Assembly: GCF_041624475.1 (NCBI RefSeq) | Contig: NZ_JBFJUX010000001.1 | Location: 186,001 to 250,000, forward strand | Direction of reading: 5' to 3' | DNA length: 64,000 nucleotides | Source: Litorivivens sp041624475 | Lineage (GTDB): Bacteria; Pseudomonadota; Gammaproteobacteria; Pseudomonadales; Spongiibacteraceae | Part shown: positions 26,369-35,410 of the stretch, piece by piece | How the letters are laid out: each line of letters starts with the position of its first letter | Position numbering within the stretch: the first letter of the stretch is position 1 | Made by a program: the position numbers and the translations under genes | Notes under the pieces: generated by a model | What the model was told of the DNA's origin: nothing | The model's input: the letters and a program-made list of their open reading frames with translations, nothing else | Database searches by the model: none

Positions 26369-27778
26369 ATGGTTATAGCGCTGATTATACTGGGGCTGGT
26401 TGTCGTTACGATTCTCTTCCACCTGTTCAGTCCGTGGTGGCTCACCCCCATTGCGTCTAACTGGCAGTCGATTGATACCACCATTGAAATCTCTTTCTGG
26501 ATAACGGGCGCCGTGTTTATTGCGGTTAATGTTTTTCTGGCGTGGGTGGTGTGGCGCTATCGAAAACACGGTGATAACAAGGCTCATTACGAGCCGGAAA
26601 ACAAATCCCTGGAAAGCTGGCTGACCATAATCACCACCATCGGTGTGGTCGCGATGCTGACCCCGGGCCTGATTGCCTGGGGGAAAATTATTAATGCGCC
26701 GGAGGACGCACAGATTGCCGAGGCCATTGGCCAGCAGTGGCAGTGGACATTTCGTTTTCCCGGCGACGACGGAAAACTTGGTGGCGCCGATGCGCGCTTT
26801 GTTACGCCGGACAATCCCTTTGGTCTCGACCCGCAAGACCCCGACGGTCAGGACGATGTTCTGGTTAACAGCCAGCGCCTGCATCTACCGCTGAATCAAT
26901 CGGTAAAACTCTATCTTCGCTCCAACGACGTGTTGCACAATTTTGCGGTGCCTCAGTTTCGCGTGAAAATGGATCTGGTACCCGGCACCGAAACCTACCA
27001 GTGGTTTGAGCCCACCCGCGAAGGCGAGTTCGATATTCTCTGCGAAGAATTGTGTGGTCTGGCTCACTACACCATGCGCGGCACGGTGGTGGTTGAAGCC
27101 GAAGAAAAGTTTGCGCAGTGGCTGGAGGGCTTCCCCACCTTCACTGAGACCCAGCTGACCAATAACGCAGACCTGGCCGCGGGCAAAAAACTTTACGCCA
27201 ACTGCGCTGCCTGCCACGGTGTCGATGCGGCGGGCAACCAGCAACTCAACGCGCCCAACCTCAGTATTTTGAGTGCCGATTATATGGCGCGGCAACTGCG
27301 CTACTATCGCGAGGGCATTCGCGGCGCTCACCCGCAGGATGCTATCGGCAAGCAGATGGTGGGTATGGCGAATACTGTCAGCAAGCCCGAGGACGAGCGC
27401 AACCTGCTGGCCTATATCCAGTCACTGCCAGCGATTGCGTCGAGTCCAACACGCGAGGGTGGCAATGCCAAAGCCGGGGGCGCCGTATTTGAGGTCTGCG
27501 TGGCCTGTCACGGCGCCGAGGGTCAGGGTAAAGGCTTGTTAAGTGCACCGCGTCTCGCCGGCCAGGCCGACTGGTATTTGCACAGACAGCTCAAACTCTA
27601 CAGCCTGGGTTGGCGCGGCAAGCACACCCACGATCAGTTCGGCACCCAGATGCGCTTTATGACGCGCACGATCCAGAATCCCGAACGCCTGGAGGATCTG
27701 CTGGCCTACATCGCTACGCTGGCACCGCAACCGTCTGACACCCTTTCCGTTTCTTCAACCGGGGATGACCGCCCATGA
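26369..27778 (+). CDS. coxB: Cytochrome c oxidase subunit II with two fused c-type haem domains
   Basis: This subunit takes electrons into the haem-copper oxidase. The 469-residue product has N-terminal membrane helices, the QWQW element (GQQWQWTF), a cupredoxin domain with the full CuA ligand set (H190, C225, E227, C229, H233, M236), and then two extra cytochrome c domains with CXXCH at 279-283 (CAACH) and 377-381 (CVACH). Most caa3-type subunits II carry one such domain; here there are two, so it may accept electrons without a separate diffusible cytochrome. It starts the operon, with GGGAAG before the ATG and an ATGA overlap with subunit I. Confidence 0.95.
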   Translation: MVIALIILGLVVVTILFHLFSPWWLTPIASNWQSIDTTIEISFWITGAVFIAVNVFLAWVVWRYRKHGDNKAHYEPENKSLESWLTIITTIGVVAMLTPGLIAWGKIINAPEDAQIAEAIGQQWQWTFRFPGDDGKLGGADARFVTPDNPFGLDPQDPDGQDDVLVNSQRLHLPLNQSVKLYLRSNDVLHNFAVPQFRVKMDLVPGTETYQWFEPTREGEFDILCEELCGLAHYTMRGTVVVEAEEKFAQWLEGFPTFTETQLTNNADLAAGKKLYANCAACHGVDAAGNQQLNAPNLSILSADYMARQLRYYREGIRGAHPQDAIGKQMVGMANTVSKPEDERNLLAYIQSLPAIASSPTREGGNAKAGGAVFEVCVACHGAEGQGKGLLSAPRLAGQADWYLHRQLKLYSLGWRGKHTHDQFGTQMRFMTRTIQNPERLEDLLAYIATLAPQPSDTLSVSSTGDDRP

Positions 27779-29538
27779 GTCACGTCGCCATTGCCGATCA
27801 GGAACCCCATCTGCATCACCCGAAAACCTTTATCGGTAAATACATCTGGAGTCAGGATCACAAGGTCATCGCTATTCAGTACGGCTGCACCGCGATCTTT
27901 GTGGGCCTGATTGCGCTGGCGCTGTCAGTGCTTATGCGCCTGCAGCTGGGCTACCCGGATCAGTTTGATTTCATCAACCCCAACAGTTATCTGCAGTTTG
28001 TCACCATGCACGGCATGATCATGGTGATCTATCTGCTAACCGCCCTGCTGCTCGGCGGTTTCGGGAATTATCTGATTCCCTTGATGGTGGGCACACGGGA
28101 TATGGTCTTTCCCTATCTCAATATGCTCAGTTACTGGTTTTATCTCTTGTCGGTGATTGTGCTGCTGGCCAGTTTTTTTGCGCCGGGCGGGCCGACCGGG
28201 GCCGGCTGGACCCTGTACCCGCCGCAGGCGATTCTCGAAGGCACACCCGGTGTCGGCAGCGGCATTGTATTGATGCTGTTGTCACTGGCCATTTTTATTG
28301 TCGCCTTCACCATGGGTGGTTTGAATTACGTGACGACCGTTTTGCAGGCCCGCACCCGGGGTATGACCCTGATGCGAATGCCGCTGACCATCTGGGGTAT
28401 TTTCACCGCAACTATTCTCGGGTTGTTTGCCTTTCCTGCGCTGTTGGTCAGCGCCATCATGATGCTGTTTGATACCCTCGCCGGCACCAGCTTTTTTATG
28501 CCGGCGATTGTGTCACTGGGTGAGCCGCTGGAACATGAGGGCGGCAGTCCTATTCTGTTTCAGCACCTGTTCTGGTTTTTCGGTCACCCGGAAGTGTACA
28601 TCGTCGCCCTGCCCGCCTTCGGCATGATCAGCGATGTACTAAGCGTGCATGCGCGCAAAAACATTTTCGGTTACCGCATGATGGTCTGGGCCATCGTCAT
28701 TATTGGCGGTTTGAGTTTTATCGTCTGGGCTCACCATATGTATGTGAGTGGCATGAACCCCTACTTCGGGTTTTTCTTTGCCACAACCACACTGATTATT
28801 GCCGTGCCCACGGCGATAAAAGTGTACAACTGGGTGCTGACGCTATGGCGGGGCAATATCCATTTAACGGTACCGATGTTGTTTGCCATCGGTTTTATTT
28901 TCACCTTTACCCACGGCGGCCTCAGCGGTCTGTTTTTGGGGAATGTGGTTATCGACCTGCCACTGTCTGACACTTTCTTCGTGGTGGCCCACTTTCATAT
29001 GGTCATGGGTGTGTCGCCGATCATGGTGCTGTTTGCCGCCATCTATCACTGGTTCCCACTGATCAGCGGCAAGCAGCTGCACACGGGCATGGGTAAGATT
29101 CATTTCTGGGGAACCTTCCTCGGCACTTACGCCATTTATCTGCCCATGCACTACCTCGGTTTTCTTGGCGTGCCGCGCCGCTATTACGCATTGGGCGATT
29201 CATCCTTTATGCCGGACTCGGTACATTCCATGAACGAGGACATCACCATTGCGGCGATTATTGTGGCGTTGTTCCAGCTGGTGTTTATTTACAACGTCAT
29301 CTGGACCCTGCGCAAAGGGCCGCGCTCGGAGCGCAACCCTTGGGGCGCCGCGTCACTGGAGTGGCAGACACCGGATGTTCCCCCTGGCCACGGCAACTGG
29401 GGTGATAAATTGCCAACAGTGTATCGCTGGGCTTACGACTACAGCGTACCCGGCGCGCGCAAGGATTTTATCCCCCAATGCACGCCCGAGGAAGACGTGG
29501 ACTACGAGCCCGGCGGGCGCAAGAGTCATGAAACCTGA
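27775..29538 (+). CDS. ctaD: Cytochrome c oxidase subunit I
   Basis: The catalytic subunit that reduces O2 at a haem–CuB centre and pumps protons. The 587-residue membrane protein has the low-spin haem ligands H79 and H408, CuB ligands H271, H320 and H321, the cross-linked tyrosine Y275 in GHPEVY with E273 (type A1 pattern), the high-spin haem ligand H406 and the K-channel lysine K349 (PTAIKVYNW). The start overlaps the subunit II stop (ATGA). No haem A synthesis or Cox11 gene is present in this operon, so those must lie elsewhere. Confidence 0.96.
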   Translation: MSHVAIADQEPHLHHPKTFIGKYIWSQDHKVIAIQYGCTAIFVGLIALALSVLMRLQLGYPDQFDFINPNSYLQFVTMHGMIMVIYLLTALLLGGFGNYLIPLMVGTRDMVFPYLNMLSYWFYLLSVIVLLASFFAPGGPTGAGWTLYPPQAILEGTPGVGSGIVLMLLSLAIFIVAFTMGGLNYVTTVLQARTRGMTLMRMPLTIWGIFTATILGLFAFPALLVSAIMMLFDTLAGTSFFMPAIVSLGEPLEHEGGSPILFQHLFWFFGHPEVYIVALPAFGMISDVLSVHARKNIFGYRMMVWAIVIIGGLSFIVWAHHMYVSGMNPYFGFFFATTTLIIAVPTAIKVYNWVLTLWRGNIHLTVPMLFAIGFIFTFTHGGLSGLFLGNVVIDLPLSDTFFVVAHFHMVMGVSPIMVLFAAIYHWFPLISGKQLHTGMGKIHFWGTFLGTYAIYLPMHYLGFLGVPRRYYALGDSSFMPDSVHSMNEDITIAAIIVALFQLVFIYNVIWTLRKGPRSERNPWGAASLEWQTPDVPPGHGNWGDKLPTVYRWAYDYSVPGARKDFIPQCTPEEDVDYEPGGRKSHET

Positions 29539-29561
29539 GCGAAAAAGAGCGGGAGAACGGG

Positions 29562-30218
29562 ATGGCTTGGACGCAGATTTTTACTGACAAACCCTGGCTG
29601 CCGGAACCGGCCGGCGAAGTACCGCTGACTGACACCGGTCGGCCACCGGGTCTGATTGCACTGCGCATGTTGCTCGGTGCTATCACTATTCTGTTTATGC
29701 TGTTTTTCGTCACCTTTATCGAGCGTTCCCAGTTTCAGGATTTTCACGCTCTCGCCGGCGAGCCCTGGCAACCCTTCACGGATTCGCTGCGGCTTTGGAT
29801 TAATACCGGCGTGCTGTTGCTGGCCAGTGTGACCCTGCACGGCGCGGCGAAAACCACCAATCGCAATCTTGCCGTGGGTCTGCTAGGCGGCAGCGCTTTT
29901 TTCGCCCTGCTGTTTGTGTTGTTGCAGGTATCCGTGTGGCAGTTTTTGTTGAACCTCGGCTACGGTCTTTCGGCCAATCCGGCCAACAGCTATTTTTATA
30001 TGCTGACCGGGGTTCACGCGCTGCATATCGTCGGTGGCCTGGTGGCGCTCGGCTGGGTTTGTCAGCGCCTGCTGGCCGGCGCTGATACAGAGGTTGCGCT
30101 GCGCGCCTGTGCTACCTACTGGCACTATCTGTTTGTGCTCTGGCTGGTGCTGTTTTTCATGCTCACGCGCACGCCGGAAACCTACGCAATGATTGCCGCT
30201 TTCTGCGGACTGGGGTAA
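29562..30218 (+). CDS. Cytochrome c oxidase subunit III-like protein (first of two)
   Basis: A 218-residue membrane protein with about five helices. The stretch YFYMLTGVHALHIVGGLVAL and ending YWHYLFVLWLVLFFMLT match the subunit III family. It is more divergent than the next gene, and the N-terminal part before the first helix (about 1-30) is not typical. It lies in the operon 23 bases after ctaD. It may be an accessory subunit III that pairs with the second copy, or a specialised subunit; which one is not evident. Confidence 0.82.
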   Translation: MAWTQIFTDKPWLPEPAGEVPLTDTGRPPGLIALRMLLGAITILFMLFFVTFIERSQFQDFHALAGEPWQPFTDSLRLWINTGVLLLASVTLHGAAKTTNRNLAVGLLGGSAFFALLFVLLQVSVWQFLLNLGYGLSANPANSYFYMLTGVHALHIVGGLVALGWVCQRLLAGADTEVALRACATYWHYLFVLWLVLFFMLTRTPETYAMIAAFCGLG

Positions 30219-30222
30219 GCCA

Positions 30223-30891
30223 ATGGCAACGACATCCTCGCAGGACATCACCTACTGGAAGCAGATGGTCAACGACTGGTCCGCCGACAAGGAGACTTTC
30301 AAGCTCTCCTGGGGCAAGTTGATGATGTGGATCTTCCTGCTCAGCGACACCTTTATTTTCAGTATTTTCCTGATCAGTTACATGAATGCGCGCATGGCCA
30401 GTACCGATCAATGGCCCCTGGCGAGCGAGGTTTTCGCCCTGCACGTGGGTGGCACCAGTGTGCCGCTACTGCTGATCGCGATCATGACCTTTATCCTGAT
30501 TACCAGCAGCGGCACCATGGCCATGGCGGTGAACTGCGCCTATCAGGGCAAAAAAGCAGCGACTTTTAAATTGATGCTGGCCACCGCGCTGCTGGGTGCG
30601 AGTTTTGTCGGCATGCAGGCCTTTGAGTGGACCAAATTGATTGAAGAAGGCGTGCGCCCCTGGGCCAACCCTATGGGCGCGGCCCAGTTCGGCTCGGTGT
30701 TTTTTATGGTGACCGGTTTCCACGGCTTGCACGTCACCGCAGGGGTTATATATCTGGCGATTGTGGCGACCAAGGTCAAGCGCGGCCACTATGACAAAAA
30801 GGGCTTTCAGATTGTCGAAATAACCGGGCTCTACTGGCACTTTGTGGATCTGGTGTGGGTCTTTATTTTCGCCTTTTTCTATCTCTGGTAA
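30223..30891 (+). CDS. Cytochrome c oxidase subunit III (second copy)
   Basis: A 222-residue membrane protein with subunit III motifs: WGKLMMWIFLLSDTFIFSIF, FFMVTGFHGLHVTAGVIYL and the C-terminal GLYWHFVDLVWVFIFAFFYLW, which is close to the canonical ending. I start at ATG 30223, four bases after the previous stop with GGGGTAAG upstream; the longer frame would overlap the preceding gene. Subunit III stabilises the proton-pumping core. Confidence 0.92.
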   Translation: MATTSSQDITYWKQMVNDWSADKETFKLSWGKLMMWIFLLSDTFIFSIFLISYMNARMASTDQWPLASEVFALHVGGTSVPLLLIAIMTFILITSSGTMAMAVNCAYQGKKAATFKLMLATALLGASFVGMQAFEWTKLIEEGVRPWANPMGAAQFGSVFFMVTGFHGLHVTAGVIYLAIVATKVKRGHYDKKGFQIVEITGLYWHFVDLVWVFIFAFFYLW

Positions 30892-30901
30892 GGAGCAGAC
30901 C

Positions 30902-31252
30902 ATGAGTGATGCAACGCAAACGGCTTCGACAGAGAGTCACGAAGGACAAGAGCACCCGATTGGTCTTTACTTCAAAGTCTGGACCTTGTTGTTTGTACTC
31001 AGCGCCATGTCTTATATGGTGGATTACATGGAACTTCAGGGCCTGCTCCGCTGGTCGCTGATTCTGTTGTTTATGTTTCTAAAGGCTGGATTGATCATCG
31101 CGGTGTTTATGCACTTTGCGTGGGAGCCGGGCACGCTTAAGGTTGCCCTGTTGCTACCGACACTGGCGATTGTGGTTTTTATTATCTTTATCGCTATAGA
31201 AGCAGATTACATCTATCTCAATCGGCTGGAGTTTTTGGCTGGCGGTAAATGA
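30902..31252 (+). CDS. Cytochrome c oxidase subunit IV (bacterial type)
   Basis: A 116-residue protein with three membrane helices (about 24-42, 48-72, 80-103) and the family features HPIGLYFKVW and LFMFLKAGLIIAVFMHF. This small subunit supports assembly of bacterial haem-copper oxidases. The ATG at 30902 follows AAGGAG; earlier in-frame starts lie in the preceding gene. Its stop overlaps the Sco gene as ATGA. Confidence 0.9.
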   Translation: MSDATQTASTESHEGQEHPIGLYFKVWTLLFVLSAMSYMVDYMELQGLLRWSLILLFMFLKAGLIIAVFMHFAWEPGTLKVALLLPTLAIVVFIIFIAIEADYIYLNRLEFLAGGK

Positions 31253-31914
31253 ATAAGCGTCATCAACAAGGGCTGCTGCTCGGCGCTCTGCTGCTGGCAC
31301 TGTCACTGGCAGGGGGGTTCTATTGGCTGGCACCGCAGCCGGCGGCCGTGCCGCCGATACAGGGTGCGGTGCTGCCCACACCGAAACCCTTACCTGACTT
31401 TACTTTGCAAAATCATCGCGGTGAAACGGTGACGGCCAACAGCTTTGGTGATGGCTGGCATCTGGTGAGCTACGGTTTCACTCAATGCCCGGATGTCTGC
31501 CCCACGCTGCTTGCGGACCTGGACCGCTTCCATGCGCTGGTGGATGAAAGCGGCCATTTCAAGGACCTCACCATCTGGTTTTACAGCATTGACCCCGCCC
31601 GCGACAGCGTCGAGGCTCTGGCCAAGTACGTGCCGTGGTTTGATGCGCGTTTTATCGGCTTGCGGGCCGATGATGCCGCTCAGGCGCAGCGCTTTGAGCA
31701 GGCCCTGGGCATGACGGCGACCATTAGCGGCACACGGGGCGAAGAAGATTACCAGGTAGCCCACGGCTTTCGCCTTTACCTGCTCGATGCACGGGGGCAG
31801 CTGCGGGCCGCGCTGGCCCCGACCCGCAATCGTGCGGGCCAGCAGTTTTATGAACCTCCGGTTTTGCTGGAGGACTATCTCGCTCTGCGGCGCTGGGCGC
31901 AGGAACAGAGCTGA
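31249..31914 (+). CDS. Sco1/SenC copper chaperone
   Basis: A 221-residue thioredoxin-fold protein, anchored by an N-terminal helix (about 8-27), that delivers copper to the CuA site of subunit II. The metal motif is C80 and C84 in TQCPDVCPT, with the third ligand H172 in YQVAHGF. It is the last gene of the oxidase operon, translationally coupled to subunit IV. The stop codon directly abuts the stop of the convergent gene on the minus strand, with no intergenic base. Confidence 0.94.
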   Translation: MNKRHQQGLLLGALLLALSLAGGFYWLAPQPAAVPPIQGAVLPTPKPLPDFTLQNHRGETVTANSFGDGWHLVSYGFTQCPDVCPTLLADLDRFHALVDESGHFKDLTIWFYSIDPARDSVEALAKYVPWFDARFIGLRADDAAQAQRFEQALGMTATISGTRGEEDYQVAHGFRLYLLDARGQLRAALAPTRNRAGQQFYEPPVLLEDYLALRRWAQEQS

Positions 31915-33891
31915 TTAGTCGGGCTGTCGGTCGCTGGCCCAGCTTTGCAGGGCCAGTGTCTGAACTTCTTTCACGGCCTCTTCTGGAATGCCGTCGAGCC
32001 GTGGCAGGTTCAATGGCTCGTCGTGAAAAATATACAGCCGCGAGGCCAGTTGCGCGAAGGGCAGGGATGATTCGCCGAAACGCTCTCCGCAATGGCGGGT
32101 AGACACCTCGACACCGCCGCCCCAGTTCTGACCACTGTCGTTATTGGGGTTGTAGAAATAGACCCGCATTTCCCCGTTCTGATCGAGCGCCACCCGCAGC
32201 AGGGTGATGGCGTGCCAGCCGACAAAGCGGCCGCCGCTGTCGGTTATCGCCAGACCGGCCGGCTGGGGGTGGATCACGGGCTGATTGCCGTTATACAGCG
32301 GGTGGTAACTGGCAAAGAAATGGCGCACAAAGCGATCGTAGTCCTTGAGCTTACCGGTATTGATATCCACCGCGATGGCAAAGGCGCGCCCTACCCACCA
32401 GCCGTGAAATTCCGGGTTCACCCAGCAGTGAAAGTCTTCTTCGCGGTTGGCACAGCGCCGCCCCATTTCGTTATAAATACGGTCCAGATGGGGCACCAGT
32501 ACGGTGGAGGCCGGATCGTTGTCTATCGGCGGTGCCAGTGCGATGGGTAGTTCGGCGGAGTCGAGGGCCTGCCCTTCGAAGGTCATGATGATGCGATCGA
32601 ACTGGGCTGCCTGTGCTATCAGGTGAAGCAGATAGTCTGGGGCATTGATAGACCACATCGAGATGGCGCGGGCGGACTGGCAGGTCGGGTTGTTGCCCTG
32701 CCCCACACCCAGAGGCTGGCCGAGCACGGCAATGGTGCCCGCCAGCAGAAATACGCGCGGCGACTGGCGGGGGCCGAACAGTGCCGCCAGCTGTTGTTCG
32801 CATGTCGCTGACAGGGACATATTGATCTGCCGCCACAGGGCCGGTGCCAGCGGCGGCTGGAACAGTATGCCCCGCTCCAGAAGCATCGTGAGGCTGTAGA
32901 TGCACTGTGCCGTTTCCGGGTAGATCGCCTCGCGCATCAGAGTGAGGGTAAGCTCGTTATAGCAGCGCAGGCTGTCGAGGCCAGTAGTACTCAGGCCGAG
33001 GCACTCCGGGATCAGTTCCTCCCGCTGACTGTCCAGCAGCCAGCGCAGAAACCCGGCGTGGTAATCTGACACCAGACCCACGTCGTGCATTGCCCGCGCA
33101 AAGCCGCCGGCCTCCTGCAGCAGGCTTTGACTGTCCATGGCCTCAAGCCGCTCCCGATAAACCGCAAGGCCGGGGTCGTCGCGGCAGCCCTGAGTGGGCC
33201 CAAACAGGGCTGAGATCAGACGGTCGGCGCCGAGCCGGGTATCTCCCAGCGGCTGATCGCTCTGGGCCAGGCTGATGGCAATCTGGGTGATCATGGATTT
33301 CGCGCCTTCGACCTGGATGGGTCGCTCGCCCAGCAGGCGCCAGATTTCATCGCAGAGGCTGCCGAGAATATCTTCGTAGCCGATGTGGGAGGCGACAAAC
33401 TGAAGCAGGTCGTCGACCACGTTTCCCAGTGGCCCGCCGCGCTGTGCCTCAGTCTTGCCCAGATTGAACACCCGGCCCACGTTGTGGGCCAGCACCTGGG
33501 TCAGATAGTGGCGCGCCTGCTCGCTGGAGAATCCGGGTTTCCAGTTCACCTCATTGGCGATGGCGAGTATCCGCAGCTGGTTTATGCACTCCAGGGTCGC
33601 CGTTGCCTGGTCGGCCTGCTCAAGGGTGTTGCGTACCAGTGCGGTGATCAGGGTGGCGGGCTTGTCCCAGTCGCTGTTGTGGAAAATTCCCGCCCGGTCG
33701 AGCGTGGGTGCCCAGCGATAAAGGCATTCGATACCGCCCTCGCAGCGCAGCAGCCGACCTGCGATGTCCAGCACATAGACGCCGTATTCGGCTTTGGCGA
33801 TGGGGTTCGCCTGCTCCAGTTGAGCGGCCGCGTCGGCCAGCGTCGCTTCCAGCGAGGCTAGTGAGTTGCTTGCATTTTCGATTTCAGACAT
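31915..33891 (-). CDS. Unrecognised 658-residue protein with a possible papain-like C-terminal domain
   Basis: I do not recognise a family. There is no signal peptide or clear membrane segment, so it is probably cytoplasmic. Residues 1-370 look mostly helical and may be a binding or scaffold region. The C-terminal part has features in papain-like order: Q398 and C404 in GQGNNPTCQSARAIS, then H560 in GRFVGWHAITLL and N581 in VYFYNPNND. A tryptophan/histidine-rich stretch (HCWVNPEFHGWW) lies between. The C-H-N order and spacing suggest a cysteine peptidase or transglutaminase-like fold, but this is inference. ATG 33891 is preferred over TTG at 33966. It follows plsC by 197 bases and may be transcribed separately. 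Confidence 0.6.
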   Translation of the reverse strand: MSEIENASNSLASLEATLADAAAQLEQANPIAKAEYGVYVLDIAGRLLRCEGGIECLYRWAPTLDRAGIFHNSDWDKPATLITALVRNTLEQADQATATLECINQLRILAIANEVNWKPGFSSEQARHYLTQVLAHNVGRVFNLGKTEAQRGGPLGNVVDDLLQFVASHIGYEDILGSLCDEIWRLLGERPIQVEGAKSMITQIAISLAQSDQPLGDTRLGADRLISALFGPTQGCRDDPGLAVYRERLEAMDSQSLLQEAGGFARAMHDVGLVSDYHAGFLRWLLDSQREELIPECLGLSTTGLDSLRCYNELTLTLMREAIYPETAQCIYSLTMLLERGILFQPPLAPALWRQINMSLSATCEQQLAALFGPRQSPRVFLLAGTIAVLGQPLGVGQGNNPTCQSARAISMWSINAPDYLLHLIAQAAQFDRIIMTFEGQALDSAELPIALAPPIDNDPASTVLVPHLDRIYNEMGRRCANREEDFHCWVNPEFHGWWVGRAFAIAVDINTGKLKDYDRFVRHFFASYHPLYNGNQPVIHPQPAGLAITDSGGRFVGWHAITLLRVALDQNGEMRVYFYNPNNDSGQNWGGGVEVSTRHCGERFGESSLPFAQLASRLYIFHDEPLNLPRLDGIPEEAVKEVQTLALQSWASDRQPD

Positions 33892-34088
33892 GGGTCGCTT
33901 CAGACATAGAAGTCCAAGTCTTCCTTGTATGTTACAGATGCCGTCTACGATACGGGTAGTCGCCAAAGAAAGAAACCTGTACGGAAATTACGGCATGTGG
34001 TGATGCGGTTTGCCTGTGGACGCGAGTTGTTTGCAGCAGTCAGCGCAAACGCTCACGGACAAAAGGCAGGTTCCCGGTGGCTAAGGGC

Positions 34089-34856
34089 TCAGGCCGCGTT
34101 AGAAATATTAGAACCGGGCGTGGACGCCGCATTTTCCGCAAGCCGGGTATGGGCTTCTATCCAGTCGCGTACGCGTGTATTCAGCTCCTTGCTCGAGGTG
34201 CCGGTGGACGCAATAGGCTCGCCAATATACACCGTGATCAGGCCCGGGTACTTGAGGAATTTTTTCGATGGCCAGTACTGCCCGGCGTTGTGGGCAACCG
34301 GCACAATGGGCGTGTTTGTATTGATCGCCAGACCAGCGCCGCTGCGGGCGTAGTTGCCGGTCTGGCCGGGTGGTGTGCGGGTGCCTTCGGGAAAGATCAA
34401 TACCCGCCGGCCGTCGTTCAGGCGGCGGGTACCTTCATCCATAATGTAGCGCAGGGCCAGCTTGGGGTTGCTGCGGTCAATGGCAATAGGATCCACCAGT
34501 TTCAGGCCCCAGCCAAAAAACGGCAGTTTCAGCAGTTCCTGTTTCAGCACGATACCAATGGGGAAAAAGGTGTACTGCAGGAAAAAGGTCTCCCACTGGC
34601 TCTGGTGCTTGGCCATTACCACGTAATGTCCGTCCGGGATGTCGCCGATGACCCGGAATCTGACGCCGCAGGTTAGTCGAAGCCAGAGTAATACCCAGCG
34701 GTTCCAGGTAATCAGGTAACGGCCTCTGATCGACAGTGGCGCAAAGCGGAAAAACAGGATGCCGGTGGTACTGAACCAGCCGGTCAGGAGGCTGTAGCCC
34801 GCGTAAAACAGCAGAGTTCTGATAAACAATACAGGCTTGCACCGGAACAGGCTCAT
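34089..34856 (-). CDS. plsC: 1-acyl-sn-glycerol-3-phosphate acyltransferase
   Basis: Acylates lysophosphatidic acid to phosphatidic acid in phospholipid synthesis. The 255-residue inner-membrane protein has an N-terminal hydrophobic region, the catalytic KHQSQWE (an HX4E variant of HX4D), the substrate-binding FPEGTRT and the later VPVAHNAG. It corresponds in position to the acyltransferase beside gyrB in Pseudomonas. The ATG overlaps the gmhB stop (ATGA), so it is the last gene of glyQ–glyS–gmhB–plsC. Confidence 0.92.
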   Translation of the reverse strand: MSLFRCKPVLFIRTLLFYAGYSLLTGWFSTTGILFFRFAPLSIRGRYLITWNRWVLLWLRLTCGVRFRVIGDIPDGHYVVMAKHQSQWETFFLQYTFFPIGIVLKQELLKLPFFGWGLKLVDPIAIDRSNPKLALRYIMDEGTRRLNDGRRVLIFPEGTRTPPGQTGNYARSGAGLAINTNTPIVPVAHNAGQYWPSKKFLKYPGLITVYIGEPIASTGTSSKELNTRVRDWIEAHTRLAENAASTPGSNISNAA

Positions 34857-35410
34857 GAGATTGGGGTTTGCCTCAACAGGTCATCAACAAAGTCGGCGAG
34901 CTTATCAAACACCCGGGTATGAGACAGTGATGCGTGTTGCGACAATTGTGCTGCGCTCTTTTCGCCTTTGCCGGTTTTTACCAGTATGGGCTGACAGTCG
35001 CGTGCAACGGCCGCCTGTAAGTCCTTGATGGAATCGCCGACAAAGGGCGCGTTTTTTACTGATGTATTAAAAGCGGCTGCGGCCTGGTCGATCAAACCCG
35101 GTCGCGGTTTGCGACAATCGCAGTTCGCGTCCGGCAAATGCGGACAAAAGAAGATGCCGTTGACGGTACCGCCGGCGGTGCCGACCAGTGCGCACATTTT
35201 GCGGTGCATGGCTGTCAGTTCTGCCTCCGAGAAGTAACCGCGTCCGAGGCCGGACTGATTGGTGCAGACGCCAACTGTGTAACCAGCCTGACTGAGACGG
35301 GCAATGGCGTCGATGCTGCCCGGAATGGGGAGCCATTCGTCGGCGCTGCGGATGTAGTTATCCGAGTCCTCGTTGATCACACCATCGCGGTCGAGCAGCA
35401 CCAGGCGCAT
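34853..35410 (-). CDS. gmhB: D-glycero-beta-D-manno-heptose 1,7-bisphosphate 7-phosphatase
   Basis: Removes the 7-phosphate during synthesis of ADP-heptose for the LPS inner core. The 185-residue HAD phosphatase has the nucleophile motif LLDRDGVIN, CTNQSGLGRGYF, the zinc-binding CPHLPDANCDC and RKPRPG, and the last HAD motif VGDSIKD. Its start overlaps the glyS stop (TGATG) and its stop overlaps plsC, so all four genes form one coupled unit. Confidence 0.94.
   Translation of the reverse strand: MRLVLLDRDGVINEDSDNYIRSADEWLPIPGSIDAIARLSQAGYTVGVCTNQSGLGRGYFSEAELTAMHRKMCALVGTAGGTVNGIFFCPHLPDANCDCRKPRPGLIDQAAAAFNTSVKNAPFVGDSIKDLQAAVARDCQPILVKTGKGEKSAAQLSQHASLSHTRVFDKLADFVDDLLRQTPIS

Noticed and set aside
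25943..26884. Long minus-strand frame (313 codons) over the oxidase leader and subunit II
   Set aside because: It runs antisense to the subunit II gene for more than half its length, has low-complexity basic content and matches no family I know; it is a shadow frame.
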